Shown: positions 38,105-51,382, counted from the first letter of the stretch. The stretch is 64,000 bases of DNA from an uncultured Candidatus Melainabacteria bacterium (GCA_950096985.1 CATNBA010000008.1:1-64000), one strand, 5' to 3'. Numbers and translations: made by a program. The notes: a model not told the origin generated them from the sequence alone.

Positions 38105-38968
38105 ATGAGAGATATTGAAAATGTATTAATATGCGGATTAGGCGCTATCGGCAGTATTTATGCAGATAAAATTAAGAATGCAAAAATTCTTGTTGACAAT
38201 GAAAGACTTGAACTTTACAAAAGAAATCCGACAACATTTAACGGTAAAGTTATGGACTTAGACTATATTCTGCCCGGGTGTACTGATTTTAAGGCTGATT
38301 TGATTATTATTGCCACTAAGTATGATGGGCTTTCAGATGCGATTAAGAATATCAACAATTTTGTCGGGGATAATACATTAATTTTATCTTTATTAAACGG
38401 TGTAACCAGTGAAAAATATATTGCAGAGCGATATGGTGCTGAAAAAGTTGTATATTCATACTTTATTGGTCACAGTGCTGTTCGCGAAGGCAGAAATATT
38501 ACGCAAGACGGTGTGAATACAATTGTGATGGGCAAAAATGAACGTATTCAAAAATATTTTGATAAAGTCGGGATTAATTATGAAGTGCCTGATGATATTA
38601 TTCGTTCAATGTGGCTGAAATTTATGCTGAATGTTTCATCTAACCAGACTACAGCATTGATGCGTCTGACTTTTGGAGAGATGCTTAACAATAAAAAATG
38701 TATGGAATTTGTTGTTAATGTAATGAGAGAAGTTCAAACGATTGCAAAGGCTGAAGGGGTTAATGATACCGAAACAATGATTGATGATGCACTTGAAAGT
38801 TTAAAGATGATGTGTCCCGAAGGAAAAACATCCATGCTTCAAGATGTAGAAGCAGGCAGAAAAACGGAAGTTGATATGTTTGCAGGGGTTATGATTGAAC
38901 TTGGTAAAAAACATAATATCCCAACACCTTACAACAATGTTTTGAAAGAATTGATTGAAATATATTGA
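38105..38968 (+). CDS. panE: 2-dehydropantoate 2-reductase
   Basis: VLICGLGAIGSIYADKI, KFMLNVSSNQTTALMR, EVDMFAGVMIELGKKHNIPTPYNN. Confidence 0.9.
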   Translation: MRDIENVLICGLGAIGSIYADKIKNAKILVDNERLELYKRNPTTFNGKVMDLDYILPGCTDFKADLIIIATKYDGLSDAIKNINNFVGDNTLILSLLNGVTSEKYIAERYGAEKVVYSYFIGHSAVREGRNITQDGVNTIVMGKNERIQKYFDKVGINYEVPDDIIRSMWLKFMLNVSSNQTTALMRLTFGEMLNNKKCMEFVVNVMREVQTIAKAEGVNDTETMIDDALESLKMMCPEGKTSMLQDVEAGRKTEVDMFAGVMIELGKKHNIPTPYNNVLKELIEIY

Positions 38969-39025
38969 CCCTGCGCCTGATTTGGTCTAAAATTATAAAG
39001 CAGTATATTTTGGGGAGAGAATTTA

Positions 39026-40387
39026 ATGAGTAATGATATGAAGAAATTTACGACTGCTCAATTTTTAAATTTTGCATTGGGCTTTTTCGGGTTGCAGTTT
39101 GCGTGGCAGATGAGAATAATTTTATCCGGACCTGTAACCGAAGGTTTGGGCGCATCGCCGTTTATATACGGCTTAATCTGGCTTGCCGGACCTTTTACTG
39201 GAATGGTTGTACAGCCGTTGGTCGGAGCTTTGAGTGATAAAACAGTATCTCCGCTTGGCAGACGCAGACCTTACCTTTTGGGCGGAGCGTTATTAGCATC
39301 TCTTGCTTTGTGGATTTTTCCAAACTCTGCGAGTGTCGCGGAATTTTTGCATAATGTTACAGGGCTTAATTTACCGCCTTTAACAGCACTTTTCATTGCG
39401 GCAATAATGATTTGGGTAATTGATGCTTGTGTTAATGTGGCTCAAGGACCTTACAGAGCTTTAGTTCCTGATGTTGTGCCTGAAGAACAACATTCACTTG
39501 CAAATTCTTATATAAGTCTTGCAATCGGATTAGGATCTGTTGTTGCGGCGGGTACTGCTCCGTTTTTAAAATGGGCGTTTAATTATCAAATGTCTATCCC
39601 CGCTCAATTTGTAATGGCGGCTGTTGCCTTTACGCTCGGTATGGTTTGGACTTGTTTAACTGTTAAAGAACATAACAGTAAAAAAGAAATTGAAAAAGCC
39701 GCAGAAAGCTCGTTTGCTGATGCTTTGAAAAACTTTTTTGCAATGTCTCCTGAAGTCTCAAAAATCTGTACAATGCAGTTTTTTACCTGGATTGGTACTA
39801 TGTGTATGATGATTTTCTTTACACAGTATGCTGTTCACACAATTTATTGCGTACCTGACTTGACATCGGCATCTGAAAGCTTGAAAGAGATGTATGCTCA
39901 ATCAACTTTAAACGGTACCAATTTTTCGTCAATTTGTTTTGCGGTATTTAACTTAATTTGCTTTTTGGTTGCTATTCCTATCGGGATTTTGTCTGCAAAA
40001 TATACAAACAAAAAAGTACATATAATATCATTGATTACTATGATTTTGGCTTACCTTGGAATGTTTTGGACAAAGAACCCGAAAGCCGTAGCGTGTTTAA
40101 TGGGACTTGCAGGTATAGGCTGGGCAAGTATTTGTGCGTTACCTTTTGCAATGCTTTCTCAGTTTATAAAAAAGGGAACAGAAGGCTCTGTAATGGGTAT
40201 ATTTAATATATTTATTGCGGGTCCTCAGGTGTTTGTATGCACGCTTGTTGCATGGTTTATTTCAAAGTGCTCATTTACAATGGGGTCTGAATACATAAAT
40301 TATCATTGGGAGTACGCATTTGTAATCGGAGCTGTATGTCTTGCAATTGCAGCTTTTGTTACTGGCACTGTTAAGGAAAAATCATAA
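39026..40387 (+). CDS. MFS transporter (SLC45/GPH-like)
   Basis: LAGPFTGMVVQPLVGALSDKTVSPLGRRRPYLLGG. Confidence 0.9.
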   Translation: MSNDMKKFTTAQFLNFALGFFGLQFAWQMRIILSGPVTEGLGASPFIYGLIWLAGPFTGMVVQPLVGALSDKTVSPLGRRRPYLLGGALLASLALWIFPNSASVAEFLHNVTGLNLPPLTALFIAAIMIWVIDACVNVAQGPYRALVPDVVPEEQHSLANSYISLAIGLGSVVAAGTAPFLKWAFNYQMSIPAQFVMAAVAFTLGMVWTCLTVKEHNSKKEIEKAAESSFADALKNFFAMSPEVSKICTMQFFTWIGTMCMMIFFTQYAVHTIYCVPDLTSASESLKEMYAQSTLNGTNFSSICFAVFNLICFLVAIPIGILSAKYTNKKVHIISLITMILAYLGMFWTKNPKAVACLMGLAGIGWASICALPFAMLSQFIKKGTEGSVMGIFNIFIAGPQVFVCTLVAWFISKCSFTMGSEYINYHWEYAFVIGAVCLAIAAFVTGTVKEKS

Positions 40388-41769
40388 TGAAAAAAATATT
40401 TCTTATTTATCCGCCGTCCCCCGTTTTAAACCGCGAAGACAGATGTCAGCAGCCGACAAAAGAGTTACTGGTAATTCCGCCGTTACCGCCGACAGATTTA
40501 ATGTACTTGGCAGCAGTTGCAGAAAAAGAAGGACTTGAGGCTAGAATTCATGACTACAGTCAAGGTGGTGATTTAGAAAGAGATTTAAAAGAATTTCAGC
40601 CTGATTATTTGGTTGTAAATGTTGCAACTCCTACTTTGGAACATGATTTGGCTGCAGTAAAAAAAGCAAAAGAATTATTACCGAATATTGTTACAATAGC
40701 AAAAGGAGCGACGTTTTTAACCCTTGCCGAAAGGGTTATGAATGAGCATCCCGAACTTGATATTGTTGTCTCAGGCGAAGCAGAAGAAACTCTTAAAGAG
40801 ATTTTACAGGGTGTTGAAAAACCGCTCGGTATATATTATCGCGACGGAGAGGTTAAATTTACGGGAGTTAGACCGTTTATAGAAAATTTGGATGAAATCC
40901 CTTTCCCTGCACGTCATCTCGTGGATAACACGATTTACAGACGTCCCGATAATAACAAAGTTCAGGCTGTTATTAAAGTTTCACGCGGATGCCCGTTTCA
41001 TTGTTTTTTCTGTCTTGCAACACCTGTTTCGGGAGCAAAAGTCAGACGAAGAAGTGTTGAAAATATAATCGCAGAAATTAAAGATTGTGTTGAAAAATAC
41101 AACATTACAAATTTTGTGTTTTGGTCTGATATTTTTAATATCGACAAAGAATGGACAATTTCTTTATGTAATGCGATTATGGAAAGCGGTTTGAAAATTA
41201 CCTGGTCTGCAAATACCCGTGCTGATACGGCGGATGCGGAAATGGCAAAGATTATGTACAAATCAGGATGCCGTCTTGTAAGTATCGGGGTTGAAAGCGG
41301 TTCTCAATATATGCTTGAAAAAATGGGTAAAAAGATAACGCTTGATGATGTCAGACGAACAGTAAAAACTTTTAAAAAAGCAAAGATAAGAATTTATAAT
41401 TATTTTGTAATCGGTTTGCCATGGGAAAGCGAGGAAACTGTTGAAGAAACAATAAAATTTGCAATTGAACTTGACAGTGATTTTATAAGTTTCTATACCG
41501 CAACACCGTTGCCCGGCTCAAGGTATTATGACTATGCATTAGAACACAATCTTTTTGATAAAGAAACATCTTTTGAAAACGCATATTTTTATCCTGCCGT
41601 AAATACGCATCATTTAACCCGTGACAGAGTATTTGAACTTCACAAATCAGCAATAAAAAGATTTTATTTAAGACCGTTATATATCTTGAAAATGTTATCA
41701 AGAATAAGGTCAATGGCAGAAGTTAAAAGTTATTTTACGGCTGGCATAAATTTATTAATGAGGAAATAA
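40387..41769 (+). CDS. B12-binding-domain radical SAM protein
   Basis: IYPPSPVLNREDR, SRGCPFHCFFCLATPVSGAKVRRRSVENIIAEI. Confidence 0.93.
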   Translation: MKKIFLIYPPSPVLNREDRCQQPTKELLVIPPLPPTDLMYLAAVAEKEGLEARIHDYSQGGDLERDLKEFQPDYLVVNVATPTLEHDLAAVKKAKELLPNIVTIAKGATFLTLAERVMNEHPELDIVVSGEAEETLKEILQGVEKPLGIYYRDGEVKFTGVRPFIENLDEIPFPARHLVDNTIYRRPDNNKVQAVIKVSRGCPFHCFFCLATPVSGAKVRRRSVENIIAEIKDCVEKYNITNFVFWSDIFNIDKEWTISLCNAIMESGLKITWSANTRADTADAEMAKIMYKSGCRLVSIGVESGSQYMLEKMGKKITLDDVRRTVKTFKKAKIRIYNYFVIGLPWESEETVEETIKFAIELDSDFISFYTATPLPGSRYYDYALEHNLFDKETSFENAYFYPAVNTHHLTRDRVFELHKSAIKRFYLRPLYILKMLSRIRSMAEVKSYFTAGINLLMRK

Positions 41770-41796
41770 AAAAAGCGCCATCGGCGCTTTTTTTAA
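41769..41796. terminator. bidirectional terminator
   Basis: AAAAAAAGCGCCATCGGCGCTTTTTTT. Confidence 0.85.
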
Positions 41797-42419
41797 ATAT
41801 TTAATATAAATCCGCCTTTATCGGCATTTTCAAGTTTATCACCTTCGATTTTTGCTCTAAGATTTTTAATGTATTTATAAACATAGTCTCTCGGTAAGTC
41901 CAAAATTCCTGCTAAATCTTTAGCATAAACGATTTTACCTTTGTTTTCCGCAAAGTGGTCAAAAACTTTCTGTTCTCTATCAGTCAAAGCTTTTTTGAAA
42001 ACAATTCTTACTTCTTCTCTCAGAGTTTCTGCCTTAACTGTTTTTTTAGCTGTCGGAGCTTTTTTTACTGCTGATTTCTTTTCAGCTTTTGGAGTATTTG
42101 ATTGAACTTTTTTAGTTGTTTCAGTTGATGGAGTTTCATCAATTTGGATTTTTTGAACAGAGAATGGTGTTGGCGCAATCTGCTGTTCACGCTCATATGC
42201 GCGTTCGGCTATTGCACTTAATCTTTCTGCATGATTTTGTTTCCATTCAAGTTCATTTGAAACAACCGGTTTTCCTTTTAATACAATATCTATTAAATCG
42301 TTTGTAGGTTTATCCTCTTCTATTTTTTTCCCTAATCTGGCAGCAAATTCTTCTAATGTAATCTTTTCTAATGAGCTTCTCCATTGCTTAATCTCTTCTT
42401 TGCTCAAATATTCAGACAT
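41793..42419 (-). CDS. hypothetical protein with C-terminal winged-helix-like domain
   Basis: LTDREQKVFDHFAENKGKIVYAKDLAGILDLPRDYVYKYIKNLRAKIE. Confidence 0.6.
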   Translation of the reverse strand: MSEYLSKEEIKQWRSSLEKITLEEFAARLGKKIEEDKPTNDLIDIVLKGKPVVSNELEWKQNHAERLSAIAERAYEREQQIAPTPFSVQKIQIDETPSTETTKKVQSNTPKAEKKSAVKKAPTAKKTVKAETLREEVRIVFKKALTDREQKVFDHFAENKGKIVYAKDLAGILDLPRDYVYKYIKNLRAKIEGDKLENADKGGFILNI

Positions 42420-42528
42420 TCACTAATCTCCTATAAACTATTCCTTTTACGTTTTCTAATGTATCATAAACCATGCCTGAAAGTTCAAAATGTTTCATAA
42501 CGTAAATTTTTATTTTTTATTGTAAAGA

Positions 42529-43188
42529 TTAATATAAAACCCCTGAGTCTAAAATTTTCTGAACTTCGTCACTCATAATATTGTGGATGTCCTTAATCGA
42601 TAAAGTTCCGTCAATACTTTTGAAATTATATTCGGATTTCATATTGTTGTACTGTTCAAGACATTTTTTCTGGTAAATTTCGAAACTTTTATAAAAGTCT
42701 GTTGAAAATCCGACATCACGTCCGCTTTCGTAGAAATCCAAACCTGTAGTGCCGATAATTCTTTTCAACAATACATCGACAGGCATATCAAGATAGAATA
42801 CCAAATCCGGTTCAGGCGCATAATCATAAAGGTTTTTAACCCATTCAATATCCTGCCCTCTTACAACGTCGCGTGCAAGGGCTGTATAATAATATCTATC
42901 TAATAGTACTATAAAACCTGATTTTAATGCGGGTATTATCTGGTTTTCCAATCTGTCGGCAAAATCAGCTGCATATAAAAGACTGTATGTTGTTGCGTTT
43001 AGAAGATTTCTATCTTTTGCATCGTCAATAACATTTGCAATAAGTCGTGAGGTTTTCCACTCAGAAACCATTACACCGTATGATTGTGCTTGAATATACT
43101 TTTTCAAAAGTTCAAGCTGGGTGGATTTGCCAGACCCGTCAGTACCTTCAATAACAATAAGTAATCCTTCGTATCCGTGTTTAGTCAT
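42529..43188 (-). CDS. thymidylate-kinase-like protein, paralogue 1
   Basis: IEGTDGSGKSTQLELL, DRYYYTALARDVVRG. Confidence 0.85.
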   Translation of the reverse strand: MTKHGYEGLLIVIEGTDGSGKSTQLELLKKYIQAQSYGVMVSEWKTSRLIANVIDDAKDRNLLNATTYSLLYAADFADRLENQIIPALKSGFIVLLDRYYYTALARDVVRGQDIEWVKNLYDYAPEPDLVFYLDMPVDVLLKRIIGTTGLDFYESGRDVGFSTDFYKSFEIYQKKCLEQYNNMKSEYNFKSIDGTLSIKDIHNIMSDEVQKILDSGVLY

Positions 43189-43861
43189 CTATGCTTAGCC
43201 CCTTTTCTTCAAGTACTTTTTTCAGCATTTTTCTTATAGTAACCTGTTTTGAGTGGATGGAATCCATTGCATCAAGCTTAACCAGTCCGAATTCATCAAC
43301 CATTTTTTGATATTCTTTAATTACACGACCCTGAAAAATCATATAACTCTCATAAGGATCATTGCTTAATTTTAAGTCCATACCTGCTTCGTAGAATTTA
43401 GGAGCACGGTTTGAACATATTCTGTCCATTGCATCTTTTGCTTCAATATCAAAATATATTGCCAAATCCGGTTTGATTGCAAAGTTATAAACGTTTCTAA
43501 CCCATTGAGCATCAACACCCCTTGCTACATCTCTTGCAAAAGCAGTGTAAGCATATCTGTCTGCAAGCACGATAAATCCTGCTTTTAATGCAGGATCTAT
43601 GACCTGTTTTAGTCTGTCTGCAAAGTCAACAGCATGCAATAGAGAAAAAGTTCTCGGAGAAAGCATATTTTTCTTTTTAGCAAGTTTGGTTGTCTGGCTG
43701 ATAAGTTCTGAGGAATTCCATTCGGTAAATATAACATCCTGACCTGTTGCTTTTAGCCAGTCACGCAGCAATGCAAGCTGTGTGGATTTGCCAGAACCGT
43801 CAATACCTTCAACGCAAACTAAAGTGCCTTTATAATTATGCTTTTCCGTTAATTTTGACAA
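43181..43861 (-). CDS. thymidylate-kinase-like protein, paralogue 2
   Basis: VEGIDGSGKSTQLALL, DRYAYTAFARDVARG. Confidence 0.85.
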   Translation of the reverse strand: MSKLTEKHNYKGTLVCVEGIDGSGKSTQLALLRDWLKATGQDVIFTEWNSSELISQTTKLAKKKNMLSPRTFSLLHAVDFADRLKQVIDPALKAGFIVLADRYAYTAFARDVARGVDAQWVRNVYNFAIKPDLAIYFDIEAKDAMDRICSNRAPKFYEAGMDLKLSNDPYESYMIFQGRVIKEYQKMVDEFGLVKLDAMDSIHSKQVTIRKMLKKVLEEKGLSIDD

Positions 43862-43863
43862 AA

Positions 43864-44706
43864 TTAAACTCCTTTTTCTTCAAGTATATGAACATTTATT
43901 TTTCCAAATTTTGCAGAGAAATTATCAACAAGATGGATAAAATAAAGCTCGGGTTCTAAATCTTTTTCATTCAAATCAATGATTGCTCCCCAGTCACTTC
44001 TTCCGTGGTGTGCTGCAATCATCCTTGCGATTTCTTTGAAGCCGTTAGACATACAGATTGTAAAACCATATTGTGAATGTGTAATCCATTCTTTTCTAAA
44101 ATCTTCGTTATAATCAATTAAACCTGTTTCTGTATCTATCGTATATTCAAATATTTTGCCGATATCGTGTAATATACAAGCTGCAAGAATGTTGTCGCGG
44201 TTAAATCTGTAATCAGAAATATTCATATTTGTCTCAGCATATTTCAAGCATTCCAGTGTGTGTACCATCAAACCGCCGATATAATTGTGGTGCATAAGTT
44301 TTGCGGCAGGCATGATTTTAATTTTTTCTTTGTGTTCCATAAAAAATTTTACAAGAAAACTGTTTAATTTCTCATCTTGGATTTTATCGAAATAAGATGT
44401 AAGTTCCGCATAAACCTTTTCGCGTTCTCTTTCATCAAGTCCCATTTTGGCTTCTTTAACAAGTGAGAGTGTTGAAACAAGGCAATTATTGAATTTTTCA
44501 TTAAAGGAAGCTGTCACAATTCTCACTATATTGCCAGTTCGAAAAACCTTGGCATCAAAGCGATTTAGTGTTTCTTCCCATAATATACAATTTAATAATG
44601 AGTTATCTTCAAGGTTTTTCAATTGAAGCTTGCCCATTTTTGTACCTGCTTTTGTATCTCCAACCGAAAATACTACTACTTCATAATCTACATCTGTGCT
44701 AAACAT
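43864..44706 (-). CDS. YhaM-like OB-fold/HD-domain protein
   Basis: N-terminal OB-like region; MHHNYIGGLMVHTLECLKYAE, ACILHDIGKIFEY, AAHHGRSDWGA. Confidence 0.85.
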   Translation of the reverse strand: MFSTDVDYEVVVFSVGDTKAGTKMGKLQLKNLEDNSLLNCILWEETLNRFDAKVFRTGNIVRIVTASFNEKFNNCLVSTLSLVKEAKMGLDEREREKVYAELTSYFDKIQDEKLNSFLVKFFMEHKEKIKIMPAAKLMHHNYIGGLMVHTLECLKYAETNMNISDYRFNRDNILAACILHDIGKIFEYTIDTETGLIDYNEDFRKEWITHSQYGFTICMSNGFKEIARMIAAHHGRSDWGAIIDLNEKDLEPELYFIHLVDNFSAKFGKINVHILEEKGV

Positions 44707-44724
44707 TCATATCCCCTTTTTCTA

Positions 44725-44753
44725 TTGATTTTAACACAAACATATGATATGAT
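44725..44753 (+). promoter_or_regulatory. sigma70-type promoter of phase-variable pilin 2
   Basis: TTGATT-N17-TATGAT, 22 nt before the ATG at 44776. Confidence 0.65.
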
Positions 44754-44775
44754 TAACTGAAAAAAGGAGAGGAAT

Positions 44776-47279
<2,504 letters not shown>

Positions 47280-47283
<4 letters not shown>

Positions 47284-48254
47284 TTTGAAGAAAATTCACC
47301 AAACTGGAATATTTGAAGTGCGCTTTCAGTTTGTTTAATCTGCTTGTAATAATCTTTTACAAGTACACACTGAGTTTGAATGCAGTGTAAGTTTCTTTCA
47401 TGCAGATATTTTTCAAAATTATCAGCATTTTTTGTGTATTGTCGGTGTTTGACAAATGCGCAAAATTTAGATTTTCTGTTTGAAATTTCAGAAAGTGCAA
47501 AATTAATAACTTCGTCATAAGAAATGTTGTAACCATCATTTAAAGACATGTCTATAATAAAATTATAATTGTCGTTTGTTGTAATTGATAAATATGCAAT
47601 TATTCTTTCTTTTTCCGGTTCTTCAAGAACATATCTGTTTTTGTATCCGCTTGTAAGTCCGGCAAATAAAGGTTCTGTATATTCTGTTTTTAATCTTTCA
47701 AGAGCAGGTCTGTACAGGTTTTTAAGCTCAGCATTGTAAAGTCTTGCGACATATTTTGCATCGCTGTTCTGGCAGTGTCTGAAATGAGCTCTGTCAGATG
47801 TTTGTGGTGTAAAGTTGTCTAATTTCCAAAGATTTTCATAACTGCATTGTCTAAAACCGCATCCTGTCATAAAAAGATTTAGAAGTTCTTCATGCGACTG
47901 TTCTATAGTTACAATAAATGAAACAGCTCCTTTAGCTCCATATCTTGCAATTACAAATTCAACGAGTTGTTTGCCCGCATCATACATATTCTGTTTAAAA
48001 ATAAGTTTGGTGATATTAATTTTATAAGGGTTGCCGCTAATTGGCACAATCGTAATAAGCCCTAAAATTTCGTCATTTTTTAGCAGAATAAAACTTTCAG
48101 GCATAAATTTGTATTTCAAAGGTAATATACCATGTAGTATAGCAAATGTATCTACTGTAATTGTTTGGTAAAGCTTTTCTTCGTTACCAAGATAAGATAT
48201 CATCTTCTTTATTTTAGGTGCATCAAAACAAGTTAATCTTCTTATATTAATCAT
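47280..48254 (-). CDS. GNAT-like hypothetical protein
   Basis: N-terminal RRLTCFDAPKIKKMISYLGNEEK; weak tandem-GNAT appearance. Confidence 0.45.
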
Positions 48255-48309
48255 AAAATTATTATATGTCTTAATTTTATTCTTTTCAAGTTTGTGATAA
48301 AATTTTTTT

Positions 48310-49284
48310 ATGAAAACTGCTGTAATATGCGATGATAAAATTGTAATACAATCGGCTTCCGAAATAACATTGAACGGTAGATTAGGAGCTGTTGTAAGGG
48401 TTTTGGGATGCGGATTGTGCGGATCGGATATTGTTAAATTTGTACATAAAATTTCTAAAAACGGAACAGTTTTGGGACATGAAATTGTTGCTCAAATTGT
48501 TGAAATAAATTCAAAAACAGATTTTAAAACAGGCGATATCATAGTAACTTCACACCATATACCTTGCGGTGAATGTGTTTACTGCAAGCATGGTAATGTT
48601 TCTATGTGTGAACATTTTAAATCAACAAATATAAGACCCGGCGGTTTTTCAGAACTGGTTTATTTATCTGAAGAACATTTGCAAAATGTTGCTCATATAA
48701 AACCTGACAATTTATCAAATGTTGAGGCTTCATTTTATGAACCTTTAGGCTGTATTGTCAGAGCTGTAAAACGTGCAAATTTATTAAACGGAGATAGAGT
48801 TCTCGTTGTGGGCTTAGGCTCTATCGGTATTTTAACGGCGCAGGCACTAAATGCTTATGGTATGAATGTTGTTGGATGCGATCTTTTACCGGAAAGAATT
48901 GAATTTTTAAGTAAACTTGATATAGACGCTGTTAATGTTAGAGAATTATCAGGTGAATTTGATGCGATTTTTATGACATCAGGTGCTGATAAAGCTATTG
49001 ATACTGCACTAAAGTATGTTAGAAACGGTGGAAAAATTCTTGTTTTCTCAAGTACTCCGTCAGATTTAGCAGCATACCAAAATAACGAAATTTATTATAG
49101 AGAATTAACTGTAATGGGGAGTTATTCTCCGTCACCGGCAGATTTAAAAAATTCTTTGGAACTGTTAAGTACAGGCAAAGTTAATGTTAAAGGAATTTCT
49201 ACTGAATACAAACTTGATGATATTCAACAAGCTTTTGATGATACAATGTCAAACAGAATTATGAAAGCATATATAAAAATATAG
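48310..49284 (+). CDS. zinc-dependent medium-chain dehydrogenase 1
   Basis: GCGLCGSDIVKF, GHEIVAQI, HHIPCGECVYCKHGNVSMCEHF. Confidence 0.88.
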   Translation: MKTAVICDDKIVIQSASEITLNGRLGAVVRVLGCGLCGSDIVKFVHKISKNGTVLGHEIVAQIVEINSKTDFKTGDIIVTSHHIPCGECVYCKHGNVSMCEHFKSTNIRPGGFSELVYLSEEHLQNVAHIKPDNLSNVEASFYEPLGCIVRAVKRANLLNGDRVLVVGLGSIGILTAQALNAYGMNVVGCDLLPERIEFLSKLDIDAVNVRELSGEFDAIFMTSGADKAIDTALKYVRNGGKILVFSSTPSDLAAYQNNEIYYRELTVMGSYSPSPADLKNSLELLSTGKVNVKGISTEYKLDDIQQAFDDTMSNRIMKAYIKI

Positions 49285-49294
49285 AGGAATAGCA

Positions 49295-50326
49295 ATGCGC
49301 GCAATACAATATTACGGACCGCAAAATATAAAGTATGAAGAAGTTACAGTTAAACCGCCCGAAGAAGGTGAAATTGTCGTTAAAGTTATGTCAGCTTTGA
49401 CTTGCGGTACTGATGTTAAGACTTTTCGTCGCGGTCATCCGGTACTTATTAAATCTGTTCCGTCAGGTTTCGGACATGAATTTGCAGGTATTGTAGATAG
49501 AATTGGTAAAGGTGTTGACAATGTTAAAGTCGGCGATAGAGTTGTGTGTGCAAATTCTGCTCCTTGCGGACACTGTTTTTATTGCAGGCATGAAGAATAT
49601 AATTTGTGTGAAAATTTGGATTTGCTAAATGGTGCTTATGCTGAATATATAACAGTTCCTGCTCGTATTGTAAAGAAAAATACCCTTATTTTGCCGAATG
49701 GTTTGAGTTTTGATAAAGCCGCATTCTGTGAACCTCTTGCAAATGTTGTACATGGTGTTGAGCGAACAGGTATTAAGGCAGGTCAAACTGTGGGTATTAT
49801 TGGTATAGGTCCTATCGGCTTAATGTTTGCGCGTTTGGCAAAACTCAAAGGTGCAAATGTGATAGTTGCCGGAAGAAATCCTATAAAACTTAAAGCAGCA
49901 GAAGAATTTGCTCATGCAGATGAAATTATTGATTTAACAAGGTATCCTAATCCTGAAAAAATATTTAAAGAGTATACCGAAGAACACAGAGGGCTTGATG
50001 TTGCAGTGGAATGTGTAGGTTTACCGGAAATATGGGAAAGAATATTCTCTTGTGTGCGTCCCGGCGGTACAGTACATTTCTTTGGGGGATGTAAATCAGG
50101 CTCGACAGTTACTTTTGACACTACAAGAATGCATTACGGCGATATAAAAATGATGAGTGTTTTTCACCACACTCCGAAATATTTTAGAATGGCTCTGGAT
50201 TATATTGCATCAGGTGATGTTGAGGTTGAAAAACTTATAACTGATACACTACCGCTTGAAAAAGTTGAGTTTGCAATGCAACAGCATATAGATGGTAAAG
50301 CTATTAAGTTTTTAATAAAACCTTAA
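49295..50326 (+). CDS. zinc-dependent medium-chain dehydrogenase 2
   Basis: TCGTDVKTF, GHEFAGIVDRIGKGVDNVKVGDRV, CGHCFYCRHEEYNLCENL. Confidence 0.9.
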   Translation: MRAIQYYGPQNIKYEEVTVKPPEEGEIVVKVMSALTCGTDVKTFRRGHPVLIKSVPSGFGHEFAGIVDRIGKGVDNVKVGDRVVCANSAPCGHCFYCRHEEYNLCENLDLLNGAYAEYITVPARIVKKNTLILPNGLSFDKAAFCEPLANVVHGVERTGIKAGQTVGIIGIGPIGLMFARLAKLKGANVIVAGRNPIKLKAAEEFAHADEIIDLTRYPNPEKIFKEYTEEHRGLDVAVECVGLPEIWERIFSCVRPGGTVHFFGGCKSGSTVTFDTTRMHYGDIKMMSVFHHTPKYFRMALDYIASGDVEVEKLITDTLPLEKVEFAMQQHIDGKAIKFLIKP

Positions 50327-51021
50327 AGTTTTAACGGATAATCGTCTTTAAATTCCCAGCCATCAATCATTAATAATTGAGTGCAATAGGTGCTATGTCC
50401 CTGTTTACATTTAGATAAAAGTTCTGTTCTTGACAGGTTATAAGCATCTTTTTGAAATGCAGGTCCAAAAGTTATATTACTGTTTGGGAAATATTCATTA
50501 TTATTCTTTGCAGTGCAAAGTAAAAATTTAAATCTGTCTCGGCCATATTGGTTTGGTAGTTTGTGACCGTTAAGGTCAAATGTCATGTCAAAACAACCGC
50601 CTCTGTGAAAAAAGACATAACTGCCGTCTTTCAAAACAAAATATGGGTAACCTTTGCTTACACCTTTTTCATCTCTATCCGCTAATTCTTTTTTTATGGG
50701 TGATATATATTTATCCAAGTATGTATCAAAAAACTCAAAGGTTTTAGCTTTATCAGATGCTATTTCTTCCCTATATTCAGGGTCGGTATCACTGCCGCCT
50801 TTAAATTCCCAGTATAAACTTGGGCCGTTTTCAATCTCGCTTAATTTTATGGCTTGGGAGATTACAGAATAAAATTTTTTTATTCGAGTGCTGGCTTCTT
50901 TTCTTTTCTGATTTTGAATTAATGACGGCATTGTTAATGCTGCCACTACTCCTATTATACCAAGAGTTATTAATGTTTCAGCTAGAGTAAAACCAAAATG
51001 TTTTTTCATTTCATACCTCAT
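50323..51021 (-). CDS. prepilin-type protein (pilin 3) without G tract, uninterrupted
   Basis: MRYEMKKHFGFTLAETLITLGIIGVVAALTMPSLIQNQ...DGWEFKDDYPLKL*. Confidence 0.9.
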   Translation of the reverse strand: MRYEMKKHFGFTLAETLITLGIIGVVAALTMPSLIQNQKRKEASTRIKKFYSVISQAIKLSEIENGPSLYWEFKGGSDTDPEYREEIASDKAKTFEFFDTYLDKYISPIKKELADRDEKGVSKGYPYFVLKDGSYVFFHRGGCFDMTFDLNGHKLPNQYGRDRFKFLLCTAKNNNEYFPNSNITFGPAFQKDAYNLSRTELLSKCKQGHSTYCTQLLMIDGWEFKDDYPLKL

Positions 51022-51106
51022 GTAATATTATTCAATATATTTATATAATTGTCAATAAATTGATTTAATTATGCGTTAATTTATTTACACAAGTTATAAT
51101 GATAAA

Positions 51107-51328
51107 ATGACAAAAATAGTTAACGAAATTAAAAATCTTGTTATTGACAGAGATATGACTCTCACTCAACTTGCGGCTCAAATCGGGAAATTGCAAAATA
51201 AAAGATACTCACTTGCAAGTTTATCTCAAAAATTATGTAATGAAACAATTACCTATAAAGAGGTTAAACTGATAGCTAAAATGTTAGGATATAAAATAAA
51301 GTTTGTTGATATTACAAATAGATATTAA
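51107..51328 (+). CDS. small helix-turn-helix-like protein
   Basis: DMTLTQLAAQIGKLQNKRYSLASLSQKLCNETITYKEVKLIAKMLGYKIKF. Confidence 0.65.
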   Translation: MTKIVNEIKNLVIDRDMTLTQLAAQIGKLQNKRYSLASLSQKLCNETITYKEVKLIAKMLGYKIKFVDITNRY

Positions 51329-51366
51329 AAAAATAAAGACCGATTTTAAATCGGTCTTTTAAATAA
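51329..51366 (+). terminator. Rho-independent terminator
   Basis: AAAGACCGATTTTAAATCGGTCTTTT. Confidence 0.8.
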
Positions 51367-51382
51367 TAAAGCTCTCTTACTT

